A stretch of DNA of 64,000 nt from an uncultured Tolumonas sp. (GCF_963678185.1 NZ_OY782757.1:558001-622000), one strand, 5' to 3'. Numbered from the stretch's first letter, positions 18,257 through 27,366 are shown. Numbers and translations: made by a program. Notes: a model not told the origin generated them from the letters alone.

Positions 18257-18442
18257 TCAAATTTTCTCTAATTTAGTCAGAGTATGAGCAAATTTTATGA
18301 TCACGCGTTTGGTGGTTTCTTTGATCAGTAACTGCCCTTCTGGCCCTGAAAGATCCAGTTGTTTGGTGGCTGGAACATGCGGACGGTTAATAGCCTGTGG
18401 TAGCCCAAACTGATTCGTGAAAAAGGTGATTTTCTTGTTCAC
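18257..18442 (-). CDS. Small protein of unknown function, second gene of a coupled pair
   Basis: A 61-residue protein starting with GTG inside the end of the previous gene (GTGA overlap of 4 bases), so translation is probably coupled. The sequence has FFTNQFGLPQAINRPHVPATKQ followed by LDLSGPEGQLLIKETTKRVI. There is no membrane segment and no motif I recognise. The C-terminal helix is basic (TKRVIIKFAHTLTKLEKI). It could be a small accessory-element protein or one half of a toxin-antitoxin pair; this is only a guess from size and coupling. Confidence 0.6.
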   Translation of the reverse strand: MNKKITFFTNQFGLPQAINRPHVPATKQLDLSGPEGQLLIKETTKRVIIKFAHTLTKLEKI

Positions 18443-18783
18443 TGGTCGTGAACCTCGCGGTGAGCCAAGTCAACGCCATGCACAAATCCCTGCTTAAAAT
18501 CCCTTTCCAATACGGCTTTATCCTTAATGGCGCGCCCCAGCAATAATCCAATTTCATTAGCGAGATCGGCAATTTCCAGCGGCTGGCCTAGACGAACAAT
18601 AGCTACTAGCGACTCATGTAGTTGAACAATAAACTGCTCAGGGTCAATAATCACCGGAACGTCAATATACTCGTTCAGCATTTCATGGCCAACAGGTTCG
18701 GCATTAAGCCACTCCCGATCAATATCATCGAGAGGTATGATTGGATCACACTGCGCCAGTAAATGATCTAATTTGTTCGGCAT
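18439..18783 (-). CDS. Acidic small protein of unknown function, first gene of a coupled pair
   Basis: 114 residues, acidic, with a good ribosome site (GAGGAA 8 bases before ATG). It reads LDHLLAQCDPIIPLDDIDREWLN, then helical VIIDPEQFIVQLHESLVAIVRL, then LEIADLANEIGLLLGRAIKDKA. No known family recognised. Its stop codon overlaps the GTG start of the following 61-residue gene. It lies in the accessory island, with one copy of an imperfect 49-bp direct repeat just upstream. Acidic plus small basic partner is the shape of many two-component addiction modules, but no catalytic motif supports that. Confidence 0.7.
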   Translation of the reverse strand: MPNKLDHLLAQCDPIIPLDDIDREWLNAEPVGHEMLNEYIDVPVIIDPEQFIVQLHESLVAIVRLGQPLEIADLANEIGLLLGRAIKDKAVLERDFKQGFVHGVDLAHREVHDQ

Positions 18784-18828
18784 ATCGCGTTCCTCTCTTT
18801 ATGTTTAAAGATACCGCAGTTTGGTTAT

Positions 18829-18877
18829 GTCCATCGGTGCGTTAGTTCAGAACTAACGCGTTCGTGCCCCATTCCTT
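18829..18877. repeat. Imperfect direct repeat, left copy
   Basis: 49 bases matching 21416-21464 at 42 positions, beginning with an identical GTCCATCGGTGCGTT. This copy also contains a small perfect inverted repeat, GCGTTAGTT-CAG-AACTAACGC (18839-18859). The two copies bracket the DUF3644/AlbA_2 cassette. Confidence 0.7.
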
Positions 18878-19149
18878 GTTTGAAACATAATTTAACCTCT
18901 CTCCTTAACTTGTGAGACCGTCCAAGACTGATCATTTTTGAGGTTCAGTCATTATGTCTACATTAGCTTGATAAAAATCAGATAAAGCTAAGATATAAGC
19001 TATTTTCGATTGTCATTAAACAGTCTCATCCGGCATTATGAATTCAAATGAATTCACGGAAAAGCATAAAGCATCGTGAAAATACGATGTTTTAGCAATG
19101 ATAGATGGAATGACTCTACATAATAAATTGTTAGAAATTAGGAGTAAAA

Positions 19150-20448
19150 ATGAAGATCAGCAAGTCCTTGTCATCTCTTTTTTCATTTTTACGTGAAAAA
19201 GAAATTTCAGGTAAAAAATTTTTACTTGATGAGATATTAACAGCCACAGGTTGGAAACCAGCAACTTTTAGAACATATTGGATTAAAGGGCAACTCGCCG
19301 ATTTTATTAGTGAGACAAGCGATGGTAGTTATGAAGCATCAAATTGCCAAAGCATCAATGAAATTGAATTTGCCAAGTTATTATCTCAATCAAAACATAG
19401 ACGAGGTCTAGGCCATAACTGCCAGTCCAAACTAGCTAAGGCGTTACTATCAAAATCAAAGGATAATATGCTTTTAGCTCTCGAACTATATAACCGCCCG
19501 TCTCTTGAAAATAGAATGGATGCCTTTGTTATGTGTTTTTGCACAGCTTGGGAGCAATTTTTAAAAGCCATACTAATTGAGAAAAATGGTGAAAAATCCA
19601 TTTTTAGAAGTTCGAGCAAGCGAGGTCTTAAAGAGACGATTTCGCTAAGAGAATGCTTAGAAAAAATTTATCCTGCCACCTCAGTAGTACGTAAAAATAT
19701 TGAACAGATTACATTCTTTCGTGACCAAGCAGTTCATCTGCTTATGCCTGAAATCCAAGGTATAATCTCAAGGATATTCCAATCTGGAGTCTTAAATTAC
19801 ACATCAAAATTTGAGGAATTCACGGAAGTTTCTTTTTTAAGTAATAGCCATGCGGGTATGATATCACTAGTTGGTGAGTTTAAATCCCCACCTCTATCAG
19901 TCATGAGATCAACATATGGCGAGATAGCTGATGATATTCTGGAGTTAGCCAACGAATTAGAAACAGATGTAAAAAACAGTAATGATATTGAATTCGCCAT
20001 ACCATTAAATGTTAAACTTGTTTTTGCCACAAATAATGATGATGGCACAATAATTACATTGGCAAGAGCAGAAGATGGCATTGAAGGTTTGAAAAAAGCT
20101 TTAGTTATCGAGAAACCAACAGATAGAAATAAAACCCACCCTTTTTTGCAAAAAGATGCAATTACAGAAATAAACTCCTTGCTTCATTCTCGGTTTACAG
20201 ATGAGAAACTCTCTAAACATTTAACATGCCGAGATAAACACAACAAGAAACCAGTAATAAACAGAAACTGCTTTGAAGCTGTCATACAGAAGAACAACTG
20301 GAAAAACAATAACAACAAATATCACTATAAAAACATAAACCCTGAATATCATTATTATTCTCTTGATTTAGTCGAAGAGTTTATCAAGAGAATTATAGAA
20401 CAAGAATCATATCTCAAAAATGCAAAAGACTCCTATAACCATGCATAA
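19150..20448 (+). CDS. DUF3644-type protein with HEPN-like RX4H motif (candidate defence nuclease)
   Basis: 432 residues. N-terminal about 60 residues resemble a winged-helix-type domain (FLLDEILTATGWKPATFRTYW). The middle part (about residues 95-215) matches the DUF3644 pattern: ALELYNRPSLENRMDAFVMCFCTAWEQFLKA, then FFRDQAVHLL with R191-x4-H196. RX4-6H is the catalytic motif of HEPN ribonucleases (family knowledge); activity here is inference. The C-terminal third has a Lys/Asn/His-rich segment and a helical end. A GGAG ribosome site lies just before the ATG. Followed after 96 bases by a Schlafen AlbA_2 gene on the same strand. Base composition is AT-rich, unlike the core genes. Confidence 0.82.
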   Translation: MKISKSLSSLFSFLREKEISGKKFLLDEILTATGWKPATFRTYWIKGQLADFISETSDGSYEASNCQSINEIEFAKLLSQSKHRRGLGHNCQSKLAKALLSKSKDNMLLALELYNRPSLENRMDAFVMCFCTAWEQFLKAILIEKNGEKSIFRSSSKRGLKETISLRECLEKIYPATSVVRKNIEQITFFRDQAVHLLMPEIQGIISRIFQSGVLNYTSKFEEFTEVSFLSNSHAGMISLVGEFKSPPLSVMRSTYGEIADDILELANELETDVKNSNDIEFAIPLNVKLVFATNNDDGTIITLARAEDGIEGLKKALVIEKPTDRNKTHPFLQKDAITEINSLLHSRFTDEKLSKHLTCRDKHNKKPVINRNCFEAVIQKNNWKNNNNKYHYKNINPEYHYYSLDLVEEFIKRIIEQESYLKNAKDSYNHA

Positions 20449-20544
20449 ACATTCCATACAAAATTTTAATGTCGGATGGCACTACGTGCCATCGCATAAA
20501 ACGAAATTAGTTGCCTCACTTAGTTTCCACATCTAGGAAGAATT

Positions 20545-21309
20545 GTGATTATTGATAGAAATTGGACTTTGCAAGAAGCGTTTGAACATATTAACCGAGC
20601 ATATCGTCCCGGCGGTCATTTAAGTGGGCCGCAAAGAAACCGCCTTGTGGAAACGTGGGGGCAACTAGTTGGCAAATCTCGTGCGACTAAGGAAATTGAT
20701 AGGTTACTTGAAATGCATGGTTCCATGAACAAAGCATGTAAATTCGTTCAGATGAGCCCTGACTCGATGAAAAGTCTAAGAATTTTTTTCGAATCACTGC
20801 CAGATGATTTAGAACGTGTACTCCCTCTTGAGAAATACGAATTCATTGAAGGCGAAAAAGTTTCCTTCGAAGAGGATTTATATCACGAGTTCAAAGAGGT
20901 AAAAGGTAATAATCCTGCTAAGTCAATACAAAACTTAGTAGATGAATACATTTTAGCTTTTCTGAATAGCTCTGGTGGAAGTATATTCTGGGGAATTACA
21001 GATCAGGCTGTGGTAAAAAGCATTAAGCTCAATGCTGAACAAAAAGATGATATAAGAAAATCCATTAATTCAAAAATAATTGCAATTGAACCAGCTATTG
21101 ACCCCACTCAAATAGAACTTGTATTTCACATTGTGAAAAACAAAGACAGTTGTTATGTTTTAGAAGTAAAAGTCCCTAAGTCAAATGCCGTAGGTTTATA
21201 TTTCAATACATCAGGCAATACTTGGGTAAGAATCAATGGTTGTAAACAGAAACTTCAGGGTGTTGCATTGCAAGAATATATTTTAAAAAGAGTAAAAGTC
21301 AGTAACTAA
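20545..21309 (+). CDS. Schlafen AlbA_2 domain protein (putative ATP/nucleic-acid-binding)
   Basis: 254 residues starting with GTG (AGGAAG 5 bases upstream). The N-terminal half is helical, with SGPQRNRLVETWGQLVGKS and a possible helix-turn-helix at residues about 45-80. From about residue 110 it carries the AlbA_2/Schlafen pattern: LYHEFKEVKGNNPAKSIQNL, EYILAFLNSSGGSIFWGITD, then YVLEVKVPKSNAVGLYFN and WVRINGCKQKL. Schlafen-type domains bind or cut RNA/DNA in several phage-defence systems (family knowledge). It probably forms an operon with the DUF3644 gene. The usual C-terminal helicase or HATPase part of longer AlbA_2 proteins is absent. Confidence 0.82.
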   Translation: MIIDRNWTLQEAFEHINRAYRPGGHLSGPQRNRLVETWGQLVGKSRATKEIDRLLEMHGSMNKACKFVQMSPDSMKSLRIFFESLPDDLERVLPLEKYEFIEGEKVSFEEDLYHEFKEVKGNNPAKSIQNLVDEYILAFLNSSGGSIFWGITDQAVVKSIKLNAEQKDDIRKSINSKIIAIEPAIDPTQIELVFHIVKNKDSCYVLEVKVPKSNAVGLYFNTSGNTWVRINGCKQKLQGVALQEYILKRVKVSN

Positions 21310-21702
21310 TAAGTGACTGTGGTGGAAGATTTCAATAACAACCAAATCTTGTAGGGCATCTTCAAGATTGAACATGAACAACATTAGCTATGCGACAGGA
21401 CGTTAACGCGTTTTCGTCCATCGGTGCGTTTGTTTGGAACTAACGCATTCTTGCCTCATTTCTTTTTACTTCGATTACTGAGCGATGGACATCGTTTTTG
21501 TCTTTGCGATACTTCAATTATAGTAGGAGTCAGAACGGCTCATTGTGAAAGTTCCCTACTGCATTCATCATTGGTGTTTCTAAAAATTTTTTTTCGTCTA
21601 CATCGTTATGCAAATCTACTGGCCATAATACCTCGCAAATGGACAGACAGAGTTGGTAGCGTAGACAGACTTTTATTTACGCTACCGTTTCATGCAAAAA
21701 TA
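21310..21702. other. Intergenic region between AlbA_2 gene and STAND gene, with right direct repeat
   Basis: About 390 bases. It contains the right copy of the 49-bp repeat (21416-21464). A 96-codon frame (21424-21714) has no ribosome site and a low-complexity composition, so it is not supported. No T-run terminator was recognised between the converging genes. Confidence 0.5.
21416..21464. repeat. Imperfect direct repeat, right copy
   Basis: Same orientation as 18829-18877 with 7 mismatches over 49 bases, 2,587 bases apart. The flanks beyond the 49 bases do not match. It lies about 100 bases after the AlbA_2 stop codon. Confidence 0.7.
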
Positions 21703-24700
21703 CTATCGAGTTGAATATATTTTGTTCGCTCCGTTCAGCTCGCCATTGTCAAAATAAAATGAGCCACTGAATTCCATACGACCATAGTGATGGTTTGAGC
21801 TTAAGGAGCCGCCGATAACCCCTTTTTCACCTTGAAGTGTCCATACTATATCTAAGTTATTGTCATTCAACATTCTTAAGAATGGCTCTTTCTTAATAAG
21901 TAAATGTGTTCTAACGTCATTCAAAGCCTCAGCTGCAAAACAAACAATGTTTCCATATGTATCATTGTAACTCCCATCAGTTTTATTACTTTTCAACCCC
22001 ATCTTTTCAAAGATTAATGAGCTAGGCTTAAGAAATTTCAAAGTCTCTATTTTTGATTTATCGAATTCTTCTTCCCATAAGTAATTGATCGACGTGATAC
22101 TAACATCAGCTATCTTAGTTCCAGAGTCTTGATCTGTTATCGAAGTCCAATCTGAACCCCCATAATAGTCTGATTTGAAAAACTGGAACGCTTTAGACCA
22201 ATAGAACTCTCTATTAAATAATTGGTATCTATCACTTCCTTGTGGCATCCATCTGCCCATATAATGCTGGTTTTCCGTCCAAACTTTAAAAGATTCAAAT
22301 TGTTCTGATTTGACTAAATATCCTCTGATATGACACCAAACCTCCTTTCGAGGATGCCCCCAGTCTTCATTACCGATAATTTTTGGTTCTTTCCATGATG
22401 GATAACTTTCTAATATCAACCACTCAGTGCCATTATTGTCATTTACTTCAATCAAACCATTCGGATTACTTATCGTAGAAGGATTGCTAACCCATTCTTC
22501 AAAAGTACAATCCCAATCAAATACTTCTTCATTAGTCCACCACATTTCTTGCGGGCTTAGCTCTTTTGTACCCGTATTTTTAAGTAAGATAGTTGGATCT
22601 ATGTCTCTTACATATGGCTCCCAAGGCCCTTGATAAGGACTTTCTTTGCGTTCTATTCCATACCCTTCAAAACGAATAAAATTATCAGAAAGCATTGCCA
22701 TGTATTCGTAATAGGAAATCCATTGATATTTTTTCCCGATCCGCTCTTGAAATGACTCTCTGCGACCTCGTCCAGATCCTATTTGCTTGTCAAAATCACC
22801 ATGCAGTTCTGGATTCCAACCAAGATCAATTACACGATTAAAAATTAGACGCTCAGCAATTCTAAGGTCGAAGTGCTCGTCAGTTTCAAGTAAGTTATTA
22901 TTATGATCTAAATATGGTTCTATATTTCTTTCAAATATAGTCAATAAGTCTTCCGATAATGATTTTTTGAACGCAACCTTGCTGGCAAAAATTGCTTCCT
23001 CACTCTTTCGACCTATTGCACTACCCCACCTAATTATAGTTTCACCAAACGGAATTTCTTCAGCGTTATCATCGTAAATAATAGGGTTTGTAGAGAGATA
23101 CAACTCTTTTTGTTCATCAGTTAAATTGCTTTCAAAATTTTCAAAAATCTGTTTATGGTTAATTGGGGTTTCACCAAACTTACAACCTGACCAATCAGAA
23201 TGATTGTGATTTGTTCCAATTGTATATCTAGAGAAATCACCACCCCCCATTATAGAGCACCAAAGAGACCAATACTCACTCTTATCATAAAGTAATTTTA
23301 GCTCTTCTTTAGTTGGTATATTTTCAGGCCATTTACTTTTGTATGGAGGCTTAGTTTTTGATAGTTCAAGACCTTCTGGCATTAATCCAAGGTGTAATAC
23401 GTATTCGATAATCTCTCGGGCATAATCTCGCAATAGAATATGTGGATATACATTCTCAGGCTGAAACACTTTGACAAAAACCGTTTCAGCCAATTGACTT
23501 AGCTCATCATGATTTTTTGTTCGTAATGTACAACCTAAAGCTACTGCAAACACTCTTTCCCAAACATACGGATCGTCTATCCCCTCAAACTTGTTTATTA
23601 TCCTAATCAATACTGGGATTCTTTCTTCTAACAAATTAACCAAAGCTTTAGTTGAACAATCTCTCAGTTCCCTATTACTTGATGTTAAAAACCAGCATAG
23701 AGTTATTGCGACGAGTTCTATTGAATCATCAGATATATAGCTTTTATCAGCATCACTCCAAGCCCAGTCAATAAGTTGTCTGAATGTAGAATCTTCATCA
23801 TATTTATGCTTTAACTCTGTCGTCCAGAAAGCATCCCTATTCGGTAAAGGACTCTTTGATAACCAGTCATGTAAAAAATTAGCATTCATGGGGTGCCCCT
23901 CTACACCAGAAATTGAAATCAACTTCTCCAAAAAATGGTCAAAGGTATATTGGTAAGGGAGAACATTATTATTTATAAAATCTCTTAGTTTTTCGAAGTC
24001 TATAGCGTCAACATCTCTCCAAACTAAGCTGTTAATAAAAGCATCCACCAAACTATGATTTTCGCTGAACTCAGGCAGTAATTCGTAAAGCTCTTTTCCA
24101 TACTTTTCTGGTAATTGAATTGATAGAGCCTCAACAATTCCTTGGTTGCTATAAAAGTCATATTCATCATTGAGGTAACTTTTAAGGCGACCGCCAGAAT
24201 TAAACTCATCTTCAATATTTTCAACACTGTCTAGTAAGTACTTAACTGTTAAATGATCGTCAAACCTTTCAAAAGATATATAAACAACTTCTTCAATAGA
24301 GTTGTTTTCATTGCGAACGATTCCTTTAGTCAGCAATCCTTCATCTATCAATGCACTAAGAAAAGTTTTATCGCTCACGCAGTATTGAACGACAGATTGG
24401 ACAACCAATTGAGCATCTTTAAGAGAAATATAATTGTCATCATTAGTGAGTTTAACCTTGATGAGCTCATTAAGAGCATCATTAACCAATGGAAAACCGG
24501 GGTCGAATCTGTATTTTTTGGGAGAAGCTAATGATTTATTTACACCATCAACAAAGAAACTTAGGATTTTAGAGATTCCATGAAACCCTACAGGAACTTT
24601 AGTTAGACCATTTTTTTTAATCCCTTCACACAATAACTTAAGAAATAGTGGATTTTTAAACTCTGGATTTAAATTAGGTGATGATGGTCTCTCAATATTG

Positions 24701-26181
24701 TAATGGTCATAAAATATGCTAACAGCTTCCATTTCTACGTGCTTAAAACCCAAGTGCTTATGAGTTTCAAAATTATTACGAGATACCTGTTCATTTGATA
24801 TTGTAATACCTTTATACGTTGTTCTGATTGACATTATTAAGCCAATCCATTCAAAACATTTTATTCCATCAACAAAACTATTGATGTTATCTTCCCAAAA
24901 TTCGTTACCCTTTCCCTCATTGATTGCATCAACACAGATCAGAAATATTTTCCCACTTCTTTGCCCATATAAATTTAGCTTTTCAAGAAACTCCGTTGTT
25001 GTGGTTTTTAGTTGTAGTCTTTTTATAATTTGCACCCAAGGGGATTCATTAGTAGTAAGTTGCTGCCCTAATAAAAACAGGGATGGATATCCTTCTGCAA
25101 TTCTTGATTCAATGACATCAGCAAGTAAGTGGGACTTTCCAATTCCAGCTTCACCTTCAAGAAGCAGAAATGGATTGTTATATAATTTCACTGTTATAGA
25201 CTCGAGGAATGCACATAAAGTGTCACACTCACAATCAAAGTCCCTTAATTCCCTCAAAGTAGATGAGTTCTTATCAATAAAGCTTTTCGACTTACCATCC
25301 GTTTTTGATTCTTCCTTGAGTTTCCATAATACCGACTCAGACTTGGATATTGCTTCTTGGCAATTGGAAATATATTCACAAAATTTATCAACCGGAACTT
25401 GGCTCAAGCTAGAAAAATCAATCCCCAGGTACAATGTTTTTATATCTACCACATACTTAGCGATTAAAGATAATTCTTCAGATATCTCATCACAATTTCT
25501 TATTTTATTTCCTTTGATTAGGAAACTATCGATATGTTTATAAAACATATCAGAAAATCTTTGCGTCCTGCCAAAACCATCAAACACCTTTGAAATTTCA
25601 AGCTTAACATTTAGTTGAGGCGTGTAACGCCCGCCTAAATCGGCTATCGCCTCTCTATTCTTCCTATTTAGCCAATCATTACTTAAATGAAAGGTTATTT
25701 GTTCATCTAGTGATTGCAACAATAGTTTGATTTGAATAACTTCGTCGCTGATATCAAATATTTTCTCTTTATAAGTTTCTTCAATGTGAAGTTTTTTTAG
25801 AATTTTATTACTATTGATTTTTAACGAAAGCATCCCATAAAAAAGTTCAAGTTGCTCTTGGGTTGGGGGGGTAACGTTTGGGAATTCACCAAACTTGCGT
25901 AATAACTCTTCTTTATTTGGCAATTCTGTAAATAAAATGTACTCATTTAATGTTTCAAACAACGGTTTAGATTGATAAAACGGAATCTTGCTATTTTCAA
26001 CTGGGAATTTTTTCTCAAACTCAATTGCTGCTTCTTCAATTAGTTGATATAGTTTATTAACATATTTTCTTTTTGGAAATAGTAATCTAGTAATTAAACC
26101 ATAACCTTCTTGAGATATGAAACGGTCAAAAATCTTTGTAGCTACATAAGTTAATACCGTTGCAATTGATACAGGTTCCAT
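21703..26181 (-). CDS. Very large STAND/NACHT-type NTPase (Avs-like candidate anti-phage sensor)
   Basis: 1492 residues. The central NTPase has Walker A LLLEGEAGIGKSHLL (Lys at about residue 349) and a Walker B of the STAND form, FLICVDAINEG (Asp at about 418). It is followed by helical winged-helix-like parts and a long C-terminal sensor-like region (about 700-1492) with motifs such as ERIGKKYQWISYYEYMAMLSD. The N-terminal about 330 residues (MEPVSIATVLTYVATKIFDRF onward) form an effector region I do not recognise: no SIR2, Mrr, protease or TIR motif is evident. The layout (effector, NTPase, long sensor) is that of bacterial STAND defence proteins such as Avs. AAAGGA lies about 10 bases before the ATG. 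Single gene, very AT-rich. Confidence 0.85.
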   Translation of the reverse strand: MEPVSIATVLTYVATKIFDRFISQEGYGLITRLLFPKRKYVNKLYQLIEEAAIEFEKKFPVENSKIPFYQSKPLFETLNEYILFTELPNKEELLRKFGEFPNVTPPTQEQLELFYGMLSLKINSNKILKKLHIEETYKEKIFDISDEVIQIKLLLQSLDEQITFHLSNDWLNRKNREAIADLGGRYTPQLNVKLEISKVFDGFGRTQRFSDMFYKHIDSFLIKGNKIRNCDEISEELSLIAKYVVDIKTLYLGIDFSSLSQVPVDKFCEYISNCQEAISKSESVLWKLKEESKTDGKSKSFIDKNSSTLRELRDFDCECDTLCAFLESITVKLYNNPFLLLEGEAGIGKSHLLADVIESRIAEGYPSLFLLGQQLTTNESPWVQIIKRLQLKTTTTEFLEKLNLYGQRSGKIFLICVDAINEGKGNEFWEDNINSFVDGIKCFEWIGLIMSIRTTYKGITISNEQVSRNNFETHKHLGFKHVEMEAVSIFYDHYNIERPSSPNLNPEFKNPLFLKLLCEGIKKNGLTKVPVGFHGISKILSFFVDGVNKSLASPKKYRFDPGFPLVNDALNELIKVKLTNDDNYISLKDAQLVVQSVVQYCVSDKTFLSALIDEGLLTKGIVRNENNSIEEVVYISFERFDDHLTVKYLLDSVENIEDEFNSGGRLKSYLNDEYDFYSNQGIVEALSIQLPEKYGKELYELLPEFSENHSLVDAFINSLVWRDVDAIDFEKLRDFINNNVLPYQYTFDHFLEKLISISGVEGHPMNANFLHDWLSKSPLPNRDAFWTTELKHKYDEDSTFRQLIDWAWSDADKSYISDDSIELVAITLCWFLTSSNRELRDCSTKALVNLLEERIPVLIRIINKFEGIDDPYVWERVFAVALGCTLRTKNHDELSQLAETVFVKVFQPENVYPHILLRDYAREIIEYVLHLGLMPEGLELSKTKPPYKSKWPENIPTKEELKLLYDKSEYWSLWCSIMGGGDFSRYTIGTNHNHSDWSGCKFGETPINHKQIFENFESNLTDEQKELYLSTNPIIYDDNAEEIPFGETIIRWGSAIGRKSEEAIFASKVAFKKSLSEDLLTIFERNIEPYLDHNNNLLETDEHFDLRIAERLIFNRVIDLGWNPELHGDFDKQIGSGRGRRESFQERIGKKYQWISYYEYMAMLSDNFIRFEGYGIERKESPYQGPWEPYVRDIDPTILLKNTGTKELSPQEMWWTNEEVFDWDCTFEEWVSNPSTISNPNGLIEVNDNNGTEWLILESYPSWKEPKIIGNEDWGHPRKEVWCHIRGYLVKSEQFESFKVWTENQHYMGRWMPQGSDRYQLFNREFYWSKAFQFFKSDYYGGSDWTSITDQDSGTKIADVSITSINYLWEEEFDKSKIETLKFLKPSSLIFEKMGLKSNKTDGSYNDTYGNIVCFAAEALNDVRTHLLIKKEPFLRMLNDNNLDIVWTLQGEKGVIGGSLSSNHHYGRMEFSGSFYFDNGELNGANKIYSTR

Positions 26182-26478
26182 GCTTAATCTATCCTTTCAC
26201 TTTAATTTTTTCTAATATTAATGCATTAATTCTCACCATAAAACTTATACATATGTTTTTTTAAGTTTCTCAACAAAAATTTGACGTATAAAGAAGCAGC
26301 CTAACTGTCACATTTCAATTTTTAAATGGACCCAAACCTAAAAACCTCACAAACGCCAAGTAACGGTAGCATGATGTATAAGTACTCTTTTTCATCAAAG
26401 CGTTGACTTTTATCAATTATACAATACAGCGACGCGAAAATGCAGGTCACACTTTAAGCGGTATAGAATGATGAAATA

Positions 26479-26715
26479 TGATCTGACCCAGCATTCCTGG
26501 ACACCCCATTAAACGAGTAAAATTACTTGTAGAAGTGGATCATAACCAAAACTGCAACCGAACAGAAAAAGACCCGGACTCAATATTCTCAAAATTACAA
26601 AGAAAATACGCTCGCATTAGCTGAACGGCTTTTTTTTCCCAAAGCCGCTACTCAGCTCGGTGTTCAGGAGTATCAAATTGGTTCTGTACAGGGATGTTCT
26701 GAGCTAACTGGCTGA
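26479..26715 (+). mobile_element. IS3-family insertion sequence remnant (left end and part of orfA)
   Basis: Begins with TGATCTGACCCAGC and TTCCTGGACACCCC, the form of an IS3-family terminal repeat. A broken orfA frame then reads TRTQYSQNYKENTLALAERL, FFPKAATQLGVQEYQI, which matches the helix-turn-helix start of IS3 transposase OrfA, before ending at a stop at 26713. No start codon, no OrfB (DDE) part and no right end are seen, so it is a dead fragment. Confidence 0.75.
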
Positions 26716-26978
26716 CACAAATTTGTCCAAAGCCAAGTTGGTTGGGTTTGATACTGTAGATTGAGAAGTTCGTTGATTGACTCTTCCACAATGCTACTAG
26801 TACGGTCTTTGATGGATAGCTGAATCCATCGATGGTATACCATTATCGACATCCCATAATATGTTGCACAGAAAATTGATGAGACATATGAATTTGCAAA
26901 AAAGTTTTTAGCTGACACATACAATTAAGCAATATCATGGTTTCTATGTTCATAAATTGGTGAAATGGCAGGTAATAA

Positions 26979-27296
26979 ATGAATGAATTGCAATCCAAAA
27001 TGATAGGAAATGACCAGATTTGGTTGGGTATTGTACCTGGACAGCGTTTATCCGTAGATTTTTTGCAAATGGACGCCGACGCATTACGTAAGATGTTTAT
27101 AGTCAGTGCTGTTCCTGTAGATGTATGGGATGCGGCACAGCAATTATTCGGTAACGAGCACAGTTCGATCAACTGGTTATGCAACCCTGCTCTTGGATTA
27201 GGAAAAATCCGGCCAATTGATGCAATAAAAACAGCGAAAGGCAAAGAAGCTGTTATGGCTCTTATTACTCAACTGACCTATGGCATCATCTCTTAA
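26979..27296 (+). CDS. Xre/MbcA/ParS-type antitoxin C-terminal domain protein (orphan)
   Basis: 105 residues. The C-terminal half (VPVDVWDAAQQLFGNEHSS, INWLCNPALGLGKIRPIDAI, KGKEAVMALITQLTYGII) matches the toxin-binding DUF2384 domain of Xre/MbcA/ParS antitoxins, which pair with RES-type or ParT toxins. The usual N-terminal helix-turn-helix is missing or very divergent. AGGTAAT precedes the ATG. No RES-domain gene follows; instead a deleted MNT nucleotidyltransferase relic lies 70 bases downstream. It may be a surviving antitoxin or a decayed module. Confidence 0.72.
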   Translation: MNELQSKMIGNDQIWLGIVPGQRLSVDFLQMDADALRKMFIVSAVPVDVWDAAQQLFGNEHSSINWLCNPALGLGKIRPIDAIKTAKGKEAVMALITQLTYGIIS

Positions 27297-27366
27297 TATT
27301 ATTTTATAGTCAGCAGACAAAAGCATCACCGCCTTGAGAGCTATCTATACAACTGGAATAAGGTTC

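Noticed and set aside
18829-21464. Integron attC sites for the 49-bp repeats
   Set aside because: GTTA/TAAC elements are present, but the length, pairing and core layout do not fit attC, and no IntI-type cassette array is seen.
24881-25543. 220-codon plus-strand frame
   Set aside because: It is antisense to the NTPase domain of the STAND gene and has a Ser/Phe-rich composition typical of shadow frames.
26673-27244. Two overlapping minus-strand frames opposite the antitoxin gene
   Set aside because: The plus-strand antitoxin has a recognisable domain and start signals; the minus frames have none.
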